Below are positions 59,404 to 64,000 of a stretch of 64,000 nt of DNA, piece by piece (positions within the stretch are counted from its first letter, which is position 1; every line of letters starts with the position of its first letter). The stretch spans positions 8,556,001 through 8,620,000 of the forward strand of contig NZ_CP108002.1 of the NCBI RefSeq assembly GCF_041435055.1, in the 5' to 3' direction. A program made the position numbers and the translations under genes. The notes below the pieces were generated by a model. That model was not told the DNA's origin and did not search any database. It saw only the letters and a program-made list of their open reading frames with translations. The stretch comes from Streptomyces sp. NBC_00341 (GTDB lineage Bacteria; Actinomycetota; Actinomycetes; Streptomycetales; Streptomycetaceae).

Positions 59404-60435
59404 TCAGAGGGGCGGAAGCCGCAAGGGCCCCCGCCCCTCCCGTACCCTGCCGGCCTCACGTACCCGGCCCACCGGCTCGCCCCGTACATCCGTCGTCACC
59501 ACGACGGCCCGGTCACCCAGGCACCGTTTCTCGCCGTCCGGCCGCTCGCAGTAGAGCACGTACCCGGTGAGCCGGTCGACCGTCCCCGGTTCCAGCCTCC
59601 ATACCCCCTGGAACTCGCTGACCTGCACATTCGGGTGCGATGCGCGGAGCTGTTCGCGAACCGCCGCCCGGACCGTCGCGGCGAACCGCTGCCGGGCCTC
59701 GAAGGGCTGGACGATCCGGGCGCTGCCCGCGGTGTCGATGCGCCCATGCGAAGCGGGGTAGCTCGCGACGAAGTACGGCCGCGACTGCAGGGCAGCCAGC
59801 AGCCGGGTCTCGCTCAGCCGCATCGCCGTGGGCCGCGACGTCCGTGCGGCCGGGCGGCGCTGGGCGACCGCGGGGGAGGCGACGTTCACCGACGCGCCCC
59901 GGGCGTGCGCGGTCCCACCGCTCCGCGCGTCCGCCTCCGCCCAGCGCCGGACGCAGGAGCCGATGTCACCGAGTACCCGGGTGACCGTGGCGTTGGTCGG
60001 CGAGGCCACGATCCACGGGGCCCCGGACGACGGGTCCACCCCGATCACCTCGTGGCCGCAGCTCCTGAAGGTACGGGTGAGGACGCGCAGCCGGGCCGCT
60101 TCGGACCGCCCGCGCTCCACCGCGTCGTCGAGGACCTGTCGGCAGGAGTGCGTGTTGCACGTTCCCGCTTCGGCGTCGACCCGGATCCGGACAACGGCGT
60201 CGGGGTCACCGGCCACCGAGAAGGCAACCTCCGAACCGGACGCCTGCGGGAACAGCTTGTGCGCCTCGATGACTTCGAGCGTCCCCGGGTAGTGCTCTTC
60301 GGCCAGTGCCTCGGCGAACCTGCGGTCCTCCTTCGTGCTCAGCACCCCGCAGCCGCCGAGCACGAGTGCGACCGCGCACATCAGCGCACCGGTCGGCCCG
60401 GCCCCGAACCTCCGTGTTCCCGACGATCCGTTCAT
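59404..60435 (-). CDS. Lipoprotein of the SCO7460-like family
   Basis: 343 aa. Basic n-region, hydrophobic helix and lipobox LVLGGCGVLST (Cys about residue 29). Body: KEDRRFAEALAEEHYPGTLEVIEAHKLFPQASGSEVAFSVAGDPDAVVRIRVD, CNTHSCRQVLDDAVERGR, VLGDIGSCVRRWAEAD, RLTGYVLYCERPDGEKRCLGDRAVVVTTDVRGEPVG. Four scattered Cys could form disulfides outside the membrane. AAGGAG precedes the ATG. I connect it to the Streptomyces family annotated 'SCO7460 family lipoprotein' from memory; function unknown. Confidence 0.75.
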   Translation of the reverse strand: MNGSSGTRRFGAGPTGALMCAVALVLGGCGVLSTKEDRRFAEALAEEHYPGTLEVIEAHKLFPQASGSEVAFSVAGDPDAVVRIRVDAEAGTCNTHSCRQVLDDAVERGRSEAARLRVLTRTFRSCGHEVIGVDPSSGAPWIVASPTNATVTRVLGDIGSCVRRWAEADARSGGTAHARGASVNVASPAVAQRRPAARTSRPTAMRLSETRLLAALQSRPYFVASYPASHGRIDTAGSARIVQPFEARQRFAATVRAAVREQLRASHPNVQVSEFQGVWRLEPGTVDRLTGYVLYCERPDGEKRCLGDRAVVVTTDVRGEPVGRVREAGRVREGRGPLRLPPL

Positions 60436-60700
60436 GCCCGTTCTCCTTGCCCCGCCCGGCTTGCTCCGGCGCCGCCCGCTCTTCATCTGATGTGACCGTA
60501 GGGCGAGTTCCGGTGTGTGGGATGAGTACGCCTACTCAACGGGCAGACCCGTCCTGCCACTTATGCATTGGCATGGACCTGCAAACAACTCTGGGCTACA
60601 GTCCGGAACGGCACACTCTGAGAGCGCTCTCAGATGAGACGCCTCCCGGACGCCTGCTGTTCCTCCCCCACTTCGCCGGAACAACAGAAGGGCCAATGCC

Positions 60701-61867
60701 TTGAGACGCATCACAGCTCTGAGAACCGCACTGTCCGCCGTGCTCCTCGTCGGAGCCTGGGCGGGCGCCGGCTTCCCCTCCGCCTCCGCCGCCGACGCCC
60801 CCGCCACCGCTTCCCGCGCCGGTTCCGACGCACTTCCGGCGTCGGCCGGACTGCTGACCGCCATGCAGAAGGACTTCGGACTGACGGAAAGTCAGGCCAA
60901 GGCGAGGCTGTCCGCGGAGAAGAAGGCGACCGCCGTCCAGGGAAAGGCGAAGCGCGCCGCCGGAGACAGCTACGGAGGCTCCTGGTTCGATCCGTCGACG
61001 GGCGGCCTCACGGTGGCCGTCACCGGCGAGAAGCAGAAGTCGGCCGTGCGGGCGACCGGTGCCGACGTCCGCCTGGTCACCCACACCGCGCGCCGGCTCG
61101 ACGCCGTCAAGGCGCGGATCGACACGTTCGACGCGCCAGCCGGGGTCAGCAGCTGGCACGTCGACCCGAAGGCCAACAAGGTCGTGGTGAACGTCGTCGC
61201 CTCCGCGCAGGATGACAACGATGTCCGCGCGTTCGTCGAGCACGCCCGCGAGGCCGGACCGGTCGTCGTCGAACAGACCGCCCAGGCACCGCAGACCTTC
61301 GCCGCCGGAACCGTGGGCGGCGACCCCTACTACACGGGCAACGTACGGTGCTCCATCGGCTTCTCCGTCATCGGCGGTTTCGTCACCGCCGGACACTGCG
61401 GACAGGCGGGTGCGGCCGTCAGCGGCTGGGACGGCTCCGCCATCGGCAACTTCCAGGGGTCGTCCTTCCCCGGCGACGACTACGCCTGGGTGAGCGTCGG
61501 CAACGGCTGGTGGACCGTTCCCGTGGTCATCGGCTGGGGCACCGTCTCCGACCAGCTCGTACGCGGCTCCGCCGAGGCCCCCGTCGGTGCCTCGATATGC
61601 CGCTCCGGTTCCACCTCGCACTGGCACTGCGGCAACGTACTGGCCACCAACGAGACGGTGAACTACAGCCAGGGCGCCGTCTACCAGATGACCAAGACCA
61701 GCGTGTGCGCGGAGCCGGGCGACTCGGGCGGCTCCTTCATCAGCGGCGACCAGGCACAGGGCGTCACCTCGGGCGGCTGGGGCGACTGCACCTCGGGTGG
61801 GGAGACCTGGCACCAGCCGATCAACGAGATCCTGAACCGGTACGGGCTGACGCTCCACACAGCCTGA
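60701..61867 (+). CDS. Secreted S1 serine protease (streptogrisin-like)
   Basis: 388 aa, TTG start with AGAAGGG upstream. Signal peptide (1-31), a propeptide of about 170 residues (inhibitor/foldase type, LTAMQKDFGLTESQAKARLSAEKKA) and the mature chymotrypsin-fold domain from about residue 200. His232 in VTAGHCG, Asp259/260 in SFPGDDYAWV, Ser342 in AEPGDSGGSF complete the triad; Cys217-233, 300-310 and 336-363 fit the three disulfides of streptogrisins. It is an alpha-lytic/SGP-type protease that is autoprocessed and secreted. Confidence 0.94.
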   Translation: MRRITALRTALSAVLLVGAWAGAGFPSASAADAPATASRAGSDALPASAGLLTAMQKDFGLTESQAKARLSAEKKATAVQGKAKRAAGDSYGGSWFDPSTGGLTVAVTGEKQKSAVRATGADVRLVTHTARRLDAVKARIDTFDAPAGVSSWHVDPKANKVVVNVVASAQDDNDVRAFVEHAREAGPVVVEQTAQAPQTFAAGTVGGDPYYTGNVRCSIGFSVIGGFVTAGHCGQAGAAVSGWDGSAIGNFQGSSFPGDDYAWVSVGNGWWTVPVVIGWGTVSDQLVRGSAEAPVGASICRSGSTSHWHCGNVLATNETVNYSQGAVYQMTKTSVCAEPGDSGGSFISGDQAQGVTSGGWGDCTSGGETWHQPINEILNRYGLTLHTA

Positions 61868-61919
61868 TGTCCGGCGCAGCCTGACGTTCTGCCCGGCCCG
61901 AGCATCACGCCGGGTCCCG

Positions 61920-61962
61920 GGGGCCTGTCGCGCGGAGCACACCGCTCCGCGCGACAGGCCCC
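61920..61962. terminator. 18-19-bp hairpin terminator
   Basis: GGGGCCTGTCGCGCGGAGC and its complement with a 5-nt loop ACACC, 52 nt after the protease stop. Very stable; clear end of the protease transcript. Confidence 0.8.
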
Positions 61963-62129
61963 TTCGCCTACTCCTTCGCGTGCCGCGAGGTCACCGCTGG
62001 GCCCCGCGGGCGCACTCTCCCGCACGAAGACCGGTCGGCGCCCCACTCGCGCCCCCACCGGGCGCCCCCTGCTCCCGGCCGTGACGACGACGTGGATCAG
62101 GCACCGCCCCCGGGACGTACACTCCACTC

Positions 62130-62234
62130 ATGGGTCACATGGATGCGGTGAGGGAGTGCCTGCGACAGGCACCTCACCTGCTGTGCCCCGCCGCCACCCA
62201 GGCGCGCTGCCGCGCGCTGCACGGTCACGGCTGA
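62130..62234 (+). CDS. Possible leaderless Cys-containing ORF (34 aa) before murE
   Basis: ATG-to-TGA frame MGHMDAVRECLRQAPHLLCP then ATQARCRALHGHG, 3 Cys. TACACT at 62118-62123 is a plausible -10 that would put the start of transcription on the ATG. A small hairpin TGCCTG-CGA-CAGGCA lies inside the coding part. It is followed by 200 nt of leader before the murE ATG. It could be a regulatory leader peptide, a real small protein or chance. The 61868-62435 interval holds only this, the terminator and promoter sequence. Confidence 0.35.
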   Translation: MGHMDAVRECLRQAPHLLCPAATQARCRALHGHG

Positions 62235-62435
62235 CCAGGACCCACCACCGGCGACCGCGCCGCGCCGTCATTCCGCTTCCGGCCGCGCTCGCCCACTCCG
62301 CCCACGGAGTTCTTCCACCGCTTTCGCTGCGTACGCAGCAGCACCCCACACCATGCGCAGCTCCCGAGGAGCTCCGTCGGCAACCCCCCGGCGGCGCCCG
62401 CCGGGGGCCCAGCCGCATCTTCGAGAGGACCCCGC

Positions 62436-63929
62436 ATGAATCTGAGGGAGTTGCTGGCCGGGCACGATCACGAGGTACTCCTCGGTGATCCGGAGACCCC
62501 GATCACCGCCGGAGCCTGCTTCGACGCCCACCGCGTGACACCGGGTTCGCTGTACATCGCCGTTCCCGGGCACCGCGAGGGCGGCCCGGAGGCCGTCGGC
62601 CCGGCGCTCGCGCGGGGTGCCGTGGCCGTGCTGGTGGGCAGCGAGGGGCCGGACATCCTGGCTGCGGTGCGAGCCTCGCCCGGCGGCGCGTGCGTGGTGC
62701 GGGTGGCGGACACGCGCACGGCGGCCGCGGTGGTCACCTCCCGCTACCACGGAGAGCCCGGCCGGACCATGGACATGGTGGCCGTCACCGGTACCAACGG
62801 AAAGACCTCGGTCTCGTACATGGTCGAGTCCGTGCTCAGGATCGCCGAGGGTGCGCGGGTCGGCGTGATCGGCACGGCGGGCAGCCGGATCGGTGACGAG
62901 CTCATCCCGATGCCGCGCTCCGTCCTCACCACACCGGAGTCACCGGACTTCCAGTACCTCCTGGGGCACATGCGCGACCACGAGGTCGGCACGGTCGTGC
63001 TGGAGGCCACCTCGATGGGCCTCCTGCACCACCGGGTGGACCGCGCCTTCCTCGACGTGGGCATCTTCACCAACCTCACGCAGGACCACCTGGACGACCA
63101 CGGCACCATGGAGAACTACCGCGACGCGAAGCTCCGCCTCTTCCAAGGGCTGTGCAAGAGCGCCGTGGTCAACGCGGACGACCCGGTGGGCGCGGCCATC
63201 GCCCCCACGATGCCGGGCAGGGTCACCACGTACGGCATCGACGCCGAGGCCGACTACCGGGCCACGGACCTGAGCATGAACGCCTTCGGTACCCGCTTCA
63301 CCCTCCACCACGAGGGCAGCAAGTACCCCGCCGCCATTCCCGTCCCCGGACGGTTCTCCGTGTCCAACGCGCTGGCCTCCGTGGCCGCCTGCCACCTCCT
63401 GGGCCACGACCTCGCCGGGCTGGTTGCCGCACTCGACCGGATGCCTCCCGTCCCCGGCCGGCTGGAGCGCTTCGAGACGCCGCGCGGCACCGCGGTGATC
63501 GTGGACTACGCCCACTCGCCGGACTCCCTGGACAAGGTCCTCTGCGCGGTCCGGGACTTCTCCCGGGACGGCCGGGTCATCACGGTCTTCGGCTGCGGCG
63601 GAGACCGGGACGTCACCAAGCGGGCCCGGATGGGCGAGATCGCCGGCACCCGGTCCGACCTGTGCGTCCTGACCTCGGACAACCCCAGGAACGAGGACCC
63701 CGAAGCGATCATGGACCAGATCGTCCCGGGTCTGGAAGCCACCGGAACCAGGTTCGAACGCCGCTCGGACCGGCGCTCCGCCATCGCCTTCGCCCTGGAG
63801 AACGCCGGCCCGGACGACATCGTGCTGGTGGCGGGCAAGGGCAGCGAGCCGTACCAGATCGTCGGCGAACAGCTCATCCCGTTCAGCGACATGGCGACGG
63901 TGCGCGAACTCGCCGCCCTCCAGGGCTGA
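62436..63929 (+). CDS. murE: UDP-N-acetylmuramyl-tripeptide synthetase (MurE-type ligase)
   Basis: 497 aa Mur ligase. N-terminal UDP-MurNAc domain (DAHRVTPGSLYIAVPGHREGG), ATPase loop AVTGTNGKTS (118-125), TTPES substrate loop, VLEATSMGLLHHRVD, IFTNLTQDHLDDHGTMENYRDAK, and the C-terminal domain with VIVDYAHSPDSLDKVL, FGCGGDRDVTKRARMGEIA and the amino-acid site DNPR (415-418) in SDNPRNEDPEAIM. The DNPR motif is that of diaminopimelate-adding MurE. It adds the third residue of the peptidoglycan stem. It stands alone, not in the dcw cluster, so it is likely a second copy. AGGACC precedes the ATG. Confidence 0.92.
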   Translation: MNLRELLAGHDHEVLLGDPETPITAGACFDAHRVTPGSLYIAVPGHREGGPEAVGPALARGAVAVLVGSEGPDILAAVRASPGGACVVRVADTRTAAAVVTSRYHGEPGRTMDMVAVTGTNGKTSVSYMVESVLRIAEGARVGVIGTAGSRIGDELIPMPRSVLTTPESPDFQYLLGHMRDHEVGTVVLEATSMGLLHHRVDRAFLDVGIFTNLTQDHLDDHGTMENYRDAKLRLFQGLCKSAVVNADDPVGAAIAPTMPGRVTTYGIDAEADYRATDLSMNAFGTRFTLHHEGSKYPAAIPVPGRFSVSNALASVAACHLLGHDLAGLVAALDRMPPVPGRLERFETPRGTAVIVDYAHSPDSLDKVLCAVRDFSRDGRVITVFGCGGDRDVTKRARMGEIAGTRSDLCVLTSDNPRNEDPEAIMDQIVPGLEATGTRFERRSDRRSAIAFALENAGPDDIVLVAGKGSEPYQIVGEQLIPFSDMATVRELAALQG

Positions 63930-64000
63930 CAGCGGGCGCGCCGAGGCAGCCCTGAGGGCCGTCAGGCCAGCCTGAGATCGATGAACGGGAGTACGTACCT

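Noticed and set aside
1..64000. CRISPR array, prophage, integrative element or defence island
   Set aside because: No regularly spaced repeats of CRISPR size, no phage structural genes, no integrase or tRNA, no restriction or toxin-antitoxin genes that I can recognise.

Overview
This is a high-GC (about 70-73% by eye) actinobacterial chromosome segment, almost certainly from Streptomyces. Evidence is the near-total G/C at third codon positions, GTG/TTG starts, ATGA/GTGA gene overlaps, and Streptomyces-typical families: an orphan roadblock protein, an LAETG surface protein, a SpoIIE/HATPase phosphatase, a streptogrisin-like protease, TerD, a SWIM/SNF2 pair and a pentapeptide protein. It reads as accessory or 'arm-like' chromosome: many small independent catabolic or regulatory units, no ribosomal or dcw-type housekeeping cluster, no rRNA, no tRNA that I can see, no CRISPR.

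Layout. 0.1-2.2 kb: an amidohydrolase 3' remnant, then a divergent NmrA oxidoreductase/TetR pair with shared inverted repeats. 2.2-4.6 kb: two overlapping DUF1266-type paralogues. 4.6-6.6 kb: a cupin gene divergent from a coupled Rrf2 regulator/DsbA-like pair. 6.65-15.6 kb: the most coherent unit, a probable sulfur-scavenging operon. It has a 16-bp palindrome, a strong promoter and a leaderless cysteine-containing leader peptide, then a C-rich leader of about 420 nt. These are followed by a five-gene oligopeptide/nickel-type ABC importer, an NtaA/DszA-type FMN monooxygenase, the remnant of a second flavin enzyme, an alpha/beta hydrolase and an SsuE-like FMN reductase. 15.6-17.9 kb: a scrapyard of broken genes (hydrolase, MerR regulator, P-loop ATPase, transposase) around one intact GNAT gene. 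17.9-21.2 kb: aldehyde dehydrogenase and its GAF-type regulator, with a glyoxalase remnant between. 21.3-32.5 kb: Tat-exported amidase, SWIM protein + SNF2 helicase operon, fatty acid desaturase, several small conserved proteins, an MpaB-type oxygenase, a methyltransferase, TerD and a TatA paralogue. 32.7-38.6 kb: LCP cell-wall protein, ArsR-MgtA-GNAT operon and an orphan roadblock protein. 38.7-45 kb: DUF6397-like protein, GNAT, LAETG protein, PP2C phosphatase and an enoyl-CoA hydratase/HIBCH-like gene. 45-47 kb: a sugar isomerase preceded by a truncated rhamnose isomerase and two TGAATC-type operators. 47-64 kb: glycolate-oxidase-like FAD enzyme, pentapeptide protein, SRPBCC protein, an atypical radical SAM protein, divergent LysR/SDR, F420-type reductase, GH25 lysozyme, alcohol dehydrogenase, carboxylesterase, lipoprotein, secreted S1 protease and a stand-alone MurE.

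Two themes stand out. First, the sulfur operon carries what looks like a complete attenuation device: palindromic operator, TTGACA/CAGGAT promoter, leaderless Cys peptide ending in an ALCR motif, and a long C-rich RNA before the first transporter gene. Second, the window has an unusual density of deletion scars, with at least six genes cut back to 5' or 3' fragments. In two cases (hydrolase|MerR and rhaI|sugar isomerase) a single deletion explains the present arrangement. All family assignments are from reading the translated sequence; no database search was run.
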